Positions 31,693 through 40,700 of a DNA stretch of 45,740 bases are shown here, piece after piece. The stretch is taken from the IMG/VR virus record IMGVR_UViG_3300028422_001975, positions 1 to 45,740 of that record. One strand, 5' to 3'. Both the position numbers and the translations under genes were made by a program. Positions within the stretch are counted from its first letter, which is position 1, and each line of letters starts with the position of its first letter. Source of the stretch: a virus. The notes under the pieces were generated by a model. It had not been told where the DNA came from, ran no database searches, and saw nothing but the letters and a program-made list of their open reading frames with translations.

Positions 31693-31922
31693 ACCGGCCG
31701 CAAACCGTCGAGGGCTGGCAGGTCTGGGACCTGACCCAGCGTCTTGGCGGCCAGCTGCGCATCGCGCCGGGCGCCGTCATCGGATGGGACATGGGCGCCG
31801 CGCTGTCACTGGCCGAGGCGCTGGGGCTCACCCCCCTGATCGCCGCCGAACTGCTGCCCGAGATCGAGGCGGTGATGGTGCGCAAACTCAACGAGCAGAT
31901 GGAAGGACGCCGGAATGGCTGA
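31255..31922 (+). CDS. Tail assembly chaperone GT fusion by -1 frameshift
   Basis: Predicted frameshift product. Ribosomes read the G frame to the heptamer at 31593-31599, slip back one base, and continue as KKRLRALADWSFGGGDGY to the TGA at 31920-31922, adding about 109 residues. The extension holds CAACSGPCPDCPARLNRP (a CxxC pair cluster), VEGWQVWDLTQRLGGQLRIA and IGWDMGAALSLAEALG, which is conserved-looking and has no plausible start of its own near its beginning. It overlaps the tape-measure start by 8 nt. This corresponds to lambda gpGT, which links the chaperone to tube subunits. Confidence 0.8.
31593..31638 (+). other. Programmed -1 ribosomal frameshift signal
   Basis: The slippery heptamer A AAA AAC (31593-31599) is in the correct register, with AAA and AAC as zero-frame codons of the G gene. 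After a 7-nt spacer (31600-31606) a stem-loop begins: 31607-31618 pairs with 31627-31638 in 12 consecutive pairs (11 Watson-Crick, one G-U) around an 8-nt loop. Slippery site, spacer length and GC-rich stem match the canonical cassette. The resulting frame leads straight into the only long open frame downstream. Confidence 0.85.
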
Positions 31923-34377
31923 GAAGAAGGTCTCCGTCCGCCTCGTGGCGGAGGGCGGACGCCGCGTGCGCGCCGAGCTGGAGGGTGTCGGCGAAGCCGG
32001 AGCCCGTGGCTTCGGTCGGCTCAGCCGCGAGATGGAACTGGCGAACACGCGGCTTGCGGCCTTTGCGCGCCGTGCCGGTCTTGCCCTCGGGGCCGCTGCC
32101 GCGGCGGCGACAGCATCGCTAGGCCTGATCGTTCGTTCGACGGCCGAGAGCGCCGCGCAGATCCGGCAGTTCGCGCAGGTCGCCAATGCGACGCCCGAGG
32201 CCCTGCAGCGCTGGTCGGCGGGGTCGCGGACGGTTGGGATCGAGCAGGAGAAGCTTGCTGACATCCTGAAGGACGTGAACGACCGGGTCGGGGATTTCCT
32301 GCAGACCGGTGGCGGGCCGATGGCGGATTTCTTCGAGAGTGTCGCCCCTAGGGTAGGCGTCACCGCTGACCAATTCGCCCGCCTCTCCGGCCCCGAAGCC
32401 CTCCAGCTCTACGTCGACACGTTGGAACGCGCCGGTCTCAACCAGCAGGAGATGACCTTCTATCTCGAGGCCATGGCCTCGGACGCCACGCGTCTGCTGC
32501 CGCTCCTGCGGAACGGCGGGGCCGAGATGGCCCGTCTGGGCGACCAGGCCTCCGACCTTGGCGCGGTTCTGGACAGTGATGCGCTGGAAGCCCTGCGCCG
32601 CACCCAACTTGCGCTGGGCACCGTATCTCTCGTGTTCGACGGCCTGCGCAACCGCATCGCCGTCGCTGTCGCCCCGACCATCGAGGCGCTGGCGAATGCC
32701 TTCGTGGCGCTCGCCTCCGACGGCGGCATCCTGCGGTCTGCCATCGACACACTGATCGGCAACCTCGGCCGTCTCGCCTCCTATGCCGCGACCTTCGCCG
32801 CTGTCATGGCCGGGCGCTGGGTTGCTGGGCTTGCCGCCGCGGCCCTCTCCGTGCGCGGCCTAGCGACGGCGCTCCTGTTCCTGCGCGGCGCCCTCATCCG
32901 CACCGGCATCGGCGCGCTGATCGTCGGAGCGGGCGAGCTGGTCTATCAGTTCTCGCAGCTTGTCGCCCGGGTCGGTGGCGTGGGCGAGGCCTTCCGGCTT
33001 CTGGGCGATCTGGCCCGCGAGGTCTGGTCTCGTATTGGCCTGTCGCTGGACGCGGCGCTTGCTCGCATGGCCGCCGGATGGGAGGGGCTGAAGGCCGCCG
33101 GGCTCTCGGCGCTGGAAGGCACCATCGCGGGTGTCGTCAGATTCGGCGACAGGACGGCAGCGATCTTCCAGGGCGCCTATGACGCGGCCGTCGCTATCTG
33201 GGGCAGTCTGCCGGGCGCCATCGGCGACTTCGCCTTCCAAGCGGCAAACGGGCTGATCTCGGGTGTCGAGGCGATGCTCAACGGTGTCGTCACCCGGATC
33301 AACAGCTTCATCGAGACCCTGAACGCGGCGCTGGCGTTGCTGCCCGAATGGGCCACCGGCGAAGGCGGCGTGAGGATCGGCGTTCTCGACCCAGTAGAGC
33401 TGGGGCGCATCGGCAATCCCTTCGAGGGTGCCGCGACGGCTGCGGGCGCTGCGGCGGCGGACGCCTTTTCCGCCGCGCTGGCTCGCACCTACCTGGAACC
33501 GCCTGATCTTGGCCTCGGTGCCATGGCCGATGACGCCCGCGCCCGGGCCGACGGCTATCGCGAGGCGGCCGGGATGCTCGCCGACGCCGCCGGTCGGCCA
33601 CTGGCCAGTTGGCAGGCGCTGAAGGATGCGGTGACCGGCACCGGCACCGAGGCCGAAACCGCGCTGGCGGATGCAGCCGCTTCTGCCGATGCCCTGACTT
33701 CCGGGTTGAACGGCACGGCCACCGCCGCTGACGGTGCGGGCGGTGCCGCGCGCGACGCCGGGGCGGCTGCGGCCGAGGGCGCGGACACGGCCCTCACCGG
33801 CTGGCAGGCCGTCACCGCCGCGCTCGCCGACTACGCCGCCAAGGCGCGCGACATCGGCGGGGATATCGGCAGCGCGCTCGTGGGCGCGTTCACCTCGGCC
33901 GAGAACGCCATCGGCGACTTCGTGAAGACCGGCAAGCTCGATTTCCGCGATCTGGTCACGTCGATGATCGCCGATCTGGCCAAGCTCGCGGCTCGTCGCT
34001 TCATCCTCGGCCCCATCGCCAATGCCCTTTCCGGCGCGCTGGGCGGCGCGAGTGGGATTTTCGCGAACATCCTGCATGCGGGCGGGACGGTTGGTGCCCC
34101 TGGCCCCGGCCGGATGGTCAACGCCTTGGCCTTCGCGGGCGCGCCGCGCATGCACTACGGGGGCTGGGCCGGGCTGCGCCCCGACGAGGTGCCCGCGATC
34201 CTGCAACGCGGCGAGCGGGTACTCTCCCGGCGCCAGGCGGCAGGCTACGACCAGTCGGGCGCCTCGACCGTCAACGTCACGATCAACGCCCGCGACGCCG
34301 AGAGCTTCCGACAATCCCGCACGCAGGTCGCCAGCGACATCGCCCGCGCCGTGTCGCTGGGCCGTAGGGGGATGTGA
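31915..34377 (+). CDS. Tail tape measure protein, lambda family
   Basis: An 820-residue protein that sets tail length and is ejected with the DNA. The N-terminus is helical and charged (KVSVRLVAEGGRRVRAELEG); residues near 50-75 and 280-350 are hydrophobic and Ala-rich (GLALGAAAAAATASLGLIV, AATFAAVMAGRWVAGLAAAA). The C-terminal part has the lambda tape-measure domain (AIGDFVKTGKLDFRDLVTSM, IADLAKLAARRFILGPIANA). At about 2.4 kb it predicts a tail near the usual siphovirus length (roughly 120 nm at 1.5 A per residue). It starts inside the GT 3' end. Confidence 0.92.
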   Translation: MAEKKVSVRLVAEGGRRVRAELEGVGEAGARGFGRLSREMELANTRLAAFARRAGLALGAAAAAATASLGLIVRSTAESAAQIRQFAQVANATPEALQRWSAGSRTVGIEQEKLADILKDVNDRVGDFLQTGGGPMADFFESVAPRVGVTADQFARLSGPEALQLYVDTLERAGLNQQEMTFYLEAMASDATRLLPLLRNGGAEMARLGDQASDLGAVLDSDALEALRRTQLALGTVSLVFDGLRNRIAVAVAPTIEALANAFVALASDGGILRSAIDTLIGNLGRLASYAATFAAVMAGRWVAGLAAAALSVRGLATALLFLRGALIRTGIGALIVGAGELVYQFSQLVARVGGVGEAFRLLGDLAREVWSRIGLSLDAALARMAAGWEGLKAAGLSALEGTIAGVVRFGDRTAAIFQGAYDAAVAIWGSLPGAIGDFAFQAANGLISGVEAMLNGVVTRINSFIETLNAALALLPEWATGEGGVRIGVLDPVELGRIGNPFEGAATAAGAAAADAFSAALARTYLEPPDLGLGAMADDARARADGYREAAGMLADAAGRPLASWQALKDAVTGTGTEAETALADAAASADALTSGLNGTATAADGAGGAARDAGAAAAEGADTALTGWQAVTAALADYAAKARDIGGDIGSALVGAFTSAENAIGDFVKTGKLDFRDLVTSMIADLAKLAARRFILGPIANALSGALGGASGIFANILHAGGTVGAPGPGRMVNALAFAGAPRMHYGGWAGLRPDEVPAILQRGERVLSRRQAAGYDQSGASTVNVTINARDAESFRQSRTQVASDIARAVSLGRRGM

Positions 34378-35003
34378 TGGCGTTTCACGAAGTCCGGTTT
34401 CCGGACAACATCAGCCGTGGCGCGCGCGGCGGTCCCGAACGGCGCACCCAGATCGTCGAACTGGCGAGCGGGGCCGAGGAGCGCAACGCCAGCTGGGCCA
34501 ACTCCCGCCGCCGCTATGACGTCGCCTACGGCATCCGCCGCGCCGACGATCTGGCGGCCGTCGTCGCCTTCTTCGAGGCGAGGAATGGCCGCCTCCACGG
34601 CTTCCGCTTCAGGGACTGGGCAGACTTCAAGTCCTGCCTGCCATCGCAAACGCCCGGCCCGACCGATCAGCCGATCGGAACCGGCAACGGAAGCACAAAC
34701 ACCTTTCAGCTGGCCAAACGCTACACCTCGGGCGCGCAGTCCTGGACGCGGGCGATCACCAAGCCCGTCGCGGGAACCGTGACCATCGCCCTTAACGGCA
34801 CGACGCAAGCCTCCGGCTGGTCGGTTTCCACGACCACCGGCCTTATCACCTTCACCACCGCCCCCGCGGCAGGCGTGGCCATCACCGCGGGCTTCGAATT
34901 CGACGCCCCCGTCCGCTTCGACACCGACGCCCTCGACGTCACCCTCGACCTAGAACGCCTCGGGTCGATCACCTCGATCCCCCTCGTGGAAATCCGCACA
35001 TGA
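34377..35003 (+). CDS. DUF2460 distal tail protein (GTA ORFg12-like)
   Basis: A 208-residue protein; the ATG overlaps the tape-measure stop (TGATG), with GTG 34374 as alternative. It begins MAFHEVRFPDNISRGARGGP and continues TQIVELASGAEERNASWANS and YDVAYGIRRADDLAAVVAFF, the DUF2460 signature seen in the Rhodobacter capsulatus GTA distal tail protein. The C-terminal half is a beta-sandwich (GTVTIALNGTTQASGWSVST). It attaches the tail tip to the tube. In the GTA it directly precedes the DUF2163 gene; here a lysis cassette separates them. Confidence 0.9.
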   Translation: MAFHEVRFPDNISRGARGGPERRTQIVELASGAEERNASWANSRRRYDVAYGIRRADDLAAVVAFFEARNGRLHGFRFRDWADFKSCLPSQTPGPTDQPIGTGNGSTNTFQLAKRYTSGAQSWTRAITKPVAGTVTIALNGTTQASGWSVSTTTGLITFTTAPAAGVAITAGFEFDAPVRFDTDALDVTLDLERLGSITSIPLVEIRT

Positions 35004-35347
35004 ACGACGAATCCTTCTGGTCCCACCTTTGGCGCGAGATCGCCGCCTCGACGGCGTTGATGCTGGCCTTCTGGGGCGCGCTGGGCGGTGCGACCAATGC
35101 CCTGACCACCCGAATGGCGCTGCGCGAAGCCCTGCGCCATGTCCTGCTCGGCGGGTTGATCGCCGCCGGGATGGGCAGCTTTTCCATCGTGATCGTGGCG
35201 GGCTGGCTCGGCCTACCCGATGGCGCCGTCGCCGCGGGCGGGGCGGTCGGCTCGGCCGCCTACCTGGTCGGCGTCTTCGGGGCGGCCTTCATCGAACTGA
35301 TCCTCGCGAGGCTCCGCCGCGCCGGGAAGGATGACGCCGATGCATGA
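35000..35347 (+). CDS. Holin-like membrane protein
   Basis: A 115-residue protein whose ATG overlaps the DUF2460 stop. Three hydrophobic segments are visible: about 17-34 (TALMLAFWGALGGATNAL), 47-71 (VLLGGLIAAGMGSFSIVIVA) and 76-105 (AVAAGGAVGSAAYLVGVFGA). A short charged C-terminus (RLRRAGKDDADA) follows. Three membrane segments and position before a GH24 endolysin fit a class I holin, though no holin family is recognised with certainty. It could alternatively be a tail-associated membrane protein. Confidence 0.65.
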   Translation: MNDESFWSHLWREIAASTALMLAFWGALGGATNALTTRMALREALRHVLLGGLIAAGMGSFSIVIVAGWLGLPDGAVAAGGAVGSAAYLVGVFGAAFIELILARLRRAGKDDADA

Positions 35348-35471
35348 GATCCTTCGCCTTGCCCGTTCGCTGCGCTGCGATTCCGCCGACCCCGGTCAGG
35401 CCTTTTCCCACCGGCTGCGCATCGGCCTCGCGGTCGCCGTTCTTATCCTTTTCCTCTCAACCCTCGGGTAA
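35340..35471 (+). CDS. Small single-span membrane protein in the lysis cassette
   Basis: A 43-residue ORF, ATG 35340, overlapping the end of the holin-like gene by 8 nt and stopping 4 nt before the endolysin ATG. AAGGA lies 8 nt upstream of the start. The first half is basic (MHEILRLARSLRCDS, then FSHRLRIG) and the last third is one hydrophobic helix (LAVAVLILFLSTLG). Single-span peptides in this position can be antiholins, spanin parts or secretion helpers; none is recognisable here. The Shine-Dalgarno sequence and tight packing are the evidence that it is real. Confidence 0.5.
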   Translation: MHEILRLARSLRCDSADPGQAFSHRLRIGLAVAVLILFLSTLG

Positions 35472-35475
35472 ACCC

Positions 35476-36180
35476 ATGCAAACCTCTGATCGGGGGCTTC
35501 TGGCCCTGATCCGGCACGAGGGTATCGTGCCTGGTCCCTATCTCGACGTTAAGGACGTCTGGACCTTCGGTATTGGCCATACGGCCGCCGCCGGTCCGCC
35601 CGATCCGGCGCGGATGCCGCGCGGGATGCCCGGCGATCTCGATACCGGGATCCGCGAGGCCTTTCGCATCTTCCGCGCCGATCTCGCCACTTACGAGGCC
35701 GAGGTACTGCGCGCCGTGAAGGTGCCGCTGGAACCCCACGAGTTCGATGCACTGGTCAGTTTCCACTACAACACCGGCGGCATCGCCAAGGCCGCGCTGA
35801 CGCGCCACGTGAACGCAGGCAATCGTGCCGCGGCCGCAGCGGCCTTCATGGGCTGGCTCAAGCCCGCGACCATCCGGTCCCGCCGCGAGGCCGAGCGCGA
35901 TCTCTTCGCCAAGGGCCGCTATCCGACCGGCACCATCCCTGTCTGGGCCGTCGACCGCAACGGCCGGGTCGATTTCTCGCGGCCGATCCGGCGGCTGATC
36001 GAGGCCGAGGCGCTGGCACTGCTGCGCCCGCCCCTCAATTCACAGTCGATCCTCATCTCACCTGCCCCTTCCACGACCGCCACCGACACCGACACCGACA
36101 CCGACACCGCGCCCGTGCAGGCGGCGCCGAGCCTGACCACCCGCATTTTCGCCTTCCTCAAGACCCTGATCGGAGCATGA
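35476..36180 (+). CDS. Endolysin, GH24 phage lysozyme
   Basis: Muramidase that cleaves peptidoglycan at lysis. The 235-residue product has the complete T4-type catalytic triad with exact spacing: E15 (RHEG), D24 (PYLDV), T30 (VWTFGIGHT). The fold continues with VPLEPHEFDALVSFHYNTGG and a helical lobe (FMGWLKPATIRSRREAERDL). There is no N-terminal signal sequence, so it probably needs a holin. After about residue 195 there is a Thr/Asp linker encoded by four GACACC units (36085-36108), then a hydrophobic C-terminal segment RIFAFLKTLIGA that may contact the membrane. The ATG lacks a strong Shine-Dalgarno sequence. Confidence 0.92.
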   Translation: MQTSDRGLLALIRHEGIVPGPYLDVKDVWTFGIGHTAAAGPPDPARMPRGMPGDLDTGIREAFRIFRADLATYEAEVLRAVKVPLEPHEFDALVSFHYNTGGIAKAALTRHVNAGNRAAAAAAFMGWLKPATIRSRREAERDLFAKGRYPTGTIPVWAVDRNGRVDFSRPIRRLIEAEALALLRPPLNSQSILISPAPSTTATDTDTDTDTAPVQAAPSLTTRIFAFLKTLIGA

Positions 36181-36182
36181 CC

Positions 36183-36392
36183 ATGAACTGGACCCTTGCA
36201 CGTGGCCTCGTCTATCTGGCCTGCCTTGCCGCCTCCGGCCTCGCCGTGGCGGGGCTCGCGGATTTCGACCTGGCTACCGGCACGCTCGATATTCGCCCCT
36301 TCAATCTCTATGCCCTGACCGGCGCGACCGGAGGCGCCGTGTCTTCGCTCCTGGCGTCCGTGGCCCTGCTGCGCGGCTGGGGGCGGAAGTGA
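36183..36392 (+). CDS. Small membrane protein, second holin candidate
   Basis: A 69-residue protein. ATG 36183 is preferred to ATG 36177 because GGAG (36172-36175) is 7 nt away from the former and only 1 nt from the latter. Two hydrophobic helices are visible (GLVYLACLAASGLAVAGLA and ATGGAVSSLLASVALLRGW), with a short basic end (GRK). Two-span small proteins next to an endolysin are often class II holins or antiholins. It overlaps the DUF2163 gene by GTGA. Confidence 0.6.
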   Translation: MNWTLARGLVYLACLAASGLAVAGLADFDLATGTLDIRPFNLYALTGATGGAVSSLLASVALLRGWGRK

Positions 36393-37273
36393 AATCCCTC
36401 CCGTCCGCGCTGCAAACCCATCTCGACGAGGGCACGACCACGCTTGCCTGGTGCTGGCAGATCACGCGCGCTGACGGCGTGACCTTCGGCTTCACGGACC
36501 ATGACCGGACCCTGTCATTCGACGGGACCGAGTTTGAACCGGAAAGTGGGCTGACCGCCTCCGAGGTCCGGTCGGGATCCGATCTGTCGGTGGACGCGCA
36601 GGACGCGCAAGGCGTGCTGTCGTCCGACCGGATTACCGAGACCGACATCCTCGACGGCCGATGGGACAATGCGGCGGTTGAGGTCTGGCGGGTAAACTGG
36701 TCGGCACCGGCGCAGCGCGTGCTCCTGCGCCGCGGGGCCATCGGCCAGATCCGGCGCGGGCGGCTGGCTTTCGTCGCCGAGGTCCGGTCGCTGGCGCACA
36801 TCCTTGGCCAGACGGTGGGGCGGACGTTTCAGGCGAGTTGCGACGCCGCGCTGGGCGATGCGCGCTGCGGAGTGAACCTCGAGGCCCCGGCCTTCAAAGG
36901 CAGCGGCGCTGTCATTGATGTGCCGCGGGACCGGGCATTCACGGCCTCTGGCCTCGGCGCCTTCGCGGCGGGCTGGTTTGCCTTCGGGCTGGTCGAATGG
37001 TCGACCGGCGCGAATACTGGGCGGCGGGTCGAGGTGCTGTCGCATGACCTCGTCGACGGCATTGCCATCCTGACCCTGCTGGAAGCGCCGGTACGCCCGA
37101 TCACGGCAACGGATGACTTCGTGGTCCGGGCGGGCTGCGACAAGCGGATCGCCACCTGTAGCGCGAAGTTCGCCAACACCTCCAACTTCCGGGGCTTCCC
37201 GCATATCCCCGGCCAGGATGCCGTGCTGCGCTATGCCACCAAGGATGGCGGGCACGAGGGGGCGGTGCTGTGA
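36389..37273 (+). CDS. DUF2163 tail-tip protein (GTA ORFg13-like)
   Basis: A 294-residue protein starting with GTG that overlaps the previous stop. It has the DUF2163 N-terminus (LQTHLDEGTTTLAWCWQITR, VTFGFTDHDRTLSFDGTEFE) and the C-terminal cysteine-rich region (CDAALGDARCGV, then AGCDKRIATCSAKFANTSNF, RGFPHIPGQDAVLRY). In the Rhodobacter GTA the equivalent hub protein contains an iron-sulfur-type cysteine site; the four or more cysteines here (in CDAALGDARC and CDKRIATC) agree. It is followed by the NlpC/P60 gene with a GTGA overlap, as in the GTA. Confidence 0.92.
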   Translation: MKSLPSALQTHLDEGTTTLAWCWQITRADGVTFGFTDHDRTLSFDGTEFEPESGLTASEVRSGSDLSVDAQDAQGVLSSDRITETDILDGRWDNAAVEVWRVNWSAPAQRVLLRRGAIGQIRRGRLAFVAEVRSLAHILGQTVGRTFQASCDAALGDARCGVNLEAPAFKGSGAVIDVPRDRAFTASGLGAFAAGWFAFGLVEWSTGANTGRRVEVLSHDLVDGIAILTLLEAPVRPITATDDFVVRAGCDKRIATCSAKFANTSNFRGFPHIPGQDAVLRYATKDGGHEGAVL

Positions 37274-37704
37274 AGACCGCCGATCCCTCCCGCGTCATCG
37301 CCGTCGCGCGGTCGTGGCTTGGCACACCCTATCACGACCAGGCCAGCTTGCGCGGGGTCGGCTGCGACTGCCTCGGCCTTGCGCGCGGCATCTGGCGCGA
37401 AGTCGTAGGGCCCGAGCCATTCCCGATCCCGCCCTACAGCCGGGATTGGGGCGAAAACGGCCCGCGCGAGGTGCTGGCCGAAGGGGCGCGACGGATGATG
37501 CAGGAACTTGATCCATCCGAGGCCGTGCCCGGTGCACTGATCCTGTTCCGGATGTTGCCCCGCGCCATCGCCAAGCATGTCGGGATCCTCACCGGCCCCG
37601 ACACCTTCCTTCACGCTTATGAACGCCTCGGTGTGATCGAAGAACCGCTGACGCCCACATGGCGACGCCGCATCGCCTTCGCTTTCCTCTTCCCCGCACG
37701 CTGA
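37270..37704 (+). CDS. NlpC/P60 family tail peptidase (GTA ORFg14-like)
   Basis: A 144-residue cysteine peptidase expected to open peptidoglycan during DNA entry. Catalytic residues: C34 in VGCDCLGLARG, H103 in KHVGILTG and H115 in FLHAYERLG. It starts at GTG overlapping the DUF2163 stop. Segments ARSWLGTPYHDQASL and GALILFRML fit the phage NlpC/P60 subgroup (TIGR02219-like, 'phage cell wall peptidase'). Its place in the tail-tip cluster indicates a virion-associated rather than a lysis role. Confidence 0.93.
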   Translation: MKTADPSRVIAVARSWLGTPYHDQASLRGVGCDCLGLARGIWREVVGPEPFPIPPYSRDWGENGPREVLAEGARRMMQELDPSEAVPGALILFRMLPRAIAKHVGILTGPDTFLHAYERLGVIEEPLTPTWRRRIAFAFLFPAR

Positions 37705-37713
37705 GATTTTCCC

Positions 37714-40700
37714 ATGGCCACGCTCGTCCTTGGCGCCGTCGGTTCCGCCATCGGCGGGGCCTTTGGCGGCGCTATCCTTGGTTTCTCTGGTGCCGCCATC
37801 GGCGGTTTCATCGGCTCGACCATCGGTTCGGTCGTGGACAGCTGGATCGTGTCCTCGCTGGCGCCCGCACAGAAGATCGAGGGCCAGCGGCTGGATTCCC
37901 TACGCATCACGTCCGCGACCGAAGGGGCGATCATTCCGCGCCTCTACGGCCGCATGCGTATCGGCGGCAATATCATCTGGGCGACCGACTTCCGCGAGGA
38001 GACAAAGACCACCACCCAAGGTGGCGGCAAGGGCGGTGGCGGCGGCAAGGTCCAGACGACCGAGTATCTGTACTACTCCAGTTTCGCCGTAGCGCTTTGC
38101 GAGGGCCCGATCACCGGCATCGGCCGCATCTGGGCCGACGGCAAGCCGCTGGACATGACGGGGATCACGTGGCGCTGGTATCCCGGCAACGAGACCCAGA
38201 CGGCCGACCCGTTCATCACGGCCAAGATGGGCGCGGCCAACACCCCCGCCTATCGCGGCACGGCCTACGTCATCTTCGAGGAACTGCAGCTTGCCGCCTA
38301 CGGCAACCGCCTGCCGCAGCTCAGCTTCGAGGTATTCCGGCCGCTTGCGGATCCCGGCACCGCCGAGGGGTTGGCGAAGGCGGTCACCATGATTCCCGCC
38401 TCAGGCGAATTCACCTATGCGACCGAGGCCGTGCGCAAGACGGTGGGTGCGACGACTACCGTCTTCGGCCAGACCACCGGCGGCACGACCTCGGCCGAGA
38501 ACCTGAACGCACTGCACGATGAGGCCGACATCGTCGTGGCCCTCGACCGCCTGCAAGCCATGGCCCCGGCCGTCGAGAGCGTCAGCCTCGTCGTCGCCTG
38601 GTTTGGCAACGACCTGCGCGCGGGCAACTGCACGATCAAGCCGGGTGTGGAGGTGGCGACCAAGGTCACCAGCCCCAAGTTCTGGACGGTCAATGGCGTG
38701 GCACGGGCCGCCGCCCATTTGGTCAGCCGTGATGCCGAGGATCGGCCGAACTATGGTGGCACGCCTGCGGATTTCGCGGTGGTTCAGGCCATTCGCGAGA
38801 TGAAGGCACGCGGGCTGCGGGTGACGTTTTATCCCTTCCTCCTGATGGATGTGCCGCCCGGGAACACCCTGCCGAACCCCTACAGCGCGAATGCCGCGAC
38901 GCCTGGCCAGCCTTCCTTCCCTTGGCGCGGTCGGATCACCTGTTCCCCGGCTGCGGGCTATGCCGGAACGGCCGACAAGACCGCCGCCGCCACAACGCAG
39001 GTCTCCAGCTTCTTCGGCGCGGCCACCCCTGCGCAGTTCGCCGTGTCGGGCGACACGGTCAGCTGGACCGGCCCCTCCAGCGACTGGGGCCTGCGCCGGA
39101 TGATTTTGCACTACGCCCATCTCTGCGCCGTCGCGGGCGGAGTCGATGCCTTCCTGATCGGCTCGGAGATGCGCGGCCTGAGCACCATCCGCTCGAGCGC
39201 CAGTACCTATCCGGCCGTCACCGCCTTCAAGGCGCTGGCAGCCGATGTGAAGGCCATCCTCGGGACGGGCACCAAGGTCGGTTACGCCTCCGACTGGTCG
39301 GAATATTTCGGTCACCAGCCCGGCGACGGCAGCGGCGATGTCTATTTCCACCTCGACCCGCTCTGGTCGGATGCCAACATCGATTTCATCGGCATCGACA
39401 ACTACATGCCGCTCTCCGACTGGCGCGACGGTTTCGACCATGCCGATGCTCTCGAAGGCTGGCCCGCCATCCATGACCGGGCCTACCTGCAGGCCAACAT
39501 CGCGGGCGGCGAAGGTTTCGACTGGTTCTATGCCAGCGCCGCCGACCGGTCGGCCCAGATCCGCACCCCGATCTCTGATGGCGCCGCAGGCAAGCCATGG
39601 GTCTTCCGTTACAAGGATCTGCGCGCCTGGTGGTCGAACCTGCATTTCAACCGGCCGGGTGGGGGGGAGAGCGGCACGCCCACGGCATGGGTGCCGCAGT
39701 CGAAGCCAGTCTGGTTCACCGAACTGGGGTGCCCGGCCATCGACCGGGGCACAAACCAGCCGAATGTCTTCTTCGACCCGAAGTCGTCGGAGAGCTTTAC
39801 GCCCTACTTCTCCCGCGGCTGGCGCGACGATGCCATCCAGCGCGCCTATCTGGAAGCCAGCTATCTCTGGTGGGGTCAGGCGGTAAACAACCCGACCTCC
39901 TCCGTCTATGGCGGCCGGATGGTGTATGTCCCGGAATGCGCCGCCTGGACCTGGGATGCGCGTCCCTATCCGTTCTTCCCCGAGCTTACCGGGGTCTGGA
40001 CGGACGGCCCGAACTGGCGGCTCGGCCACTGGCTGACGGGGCGGCTGGGTGCGGTCTCGCTCGCCGCTCTCGTGCGCAACCTCTGCCTGCGCGCTGGGCT
40101 GGCAGAAAGCCTGATCGACGTCTCGGGTCTCTGGGGTGCGGTCGAGGGCTATGTGATCGGAGCGCTGGAAAGCCCCCGCGCGTCGATTTCCACGCTGGCC
40201 CGCCACTTCGGCTTCGACGCCATCGAGACCGAAGGCTTGATCCGCTTTGTCATGCGCGGGCGGGCATCGAGCCTCACCCTTACGGTAGATGATCTGGTCG
40301 CAAGCCGCGAGGGCGAGGCCTTCGAGCTGACCCGCGGCCAGGAGACCGAACTGCCGCAGGCGCTGAAGTGGCAGATCGCGCGGGCGGATGAGAACTACGA
40401 CGCAGCCATCGTCGAGGCCCGTCGCATCACGGTCGACACGACCCGCATCGCGTCCGAGTCCTTCCCCATGGCAATCCCGCCCGAGGAGGCAGAACGCCGC
40501 TGCCGCCGCGCGCTGATGGAAGCCTGGATCGGCCGGGAAAGCGCCACCTTCCGCCTGCCTCCCTCGCGGCTCGCTCTCGACCCCGCCGACGTGATCCGGC
40601 TCGCCCATGATGGCCGCCAAGTGGAATTCAGGCTGGTGTCCGTCGCCGATGCCGAGGTGCGGGGCATCGAGGCCGTCCGCCAGGACCGTGCCGCCTACGA

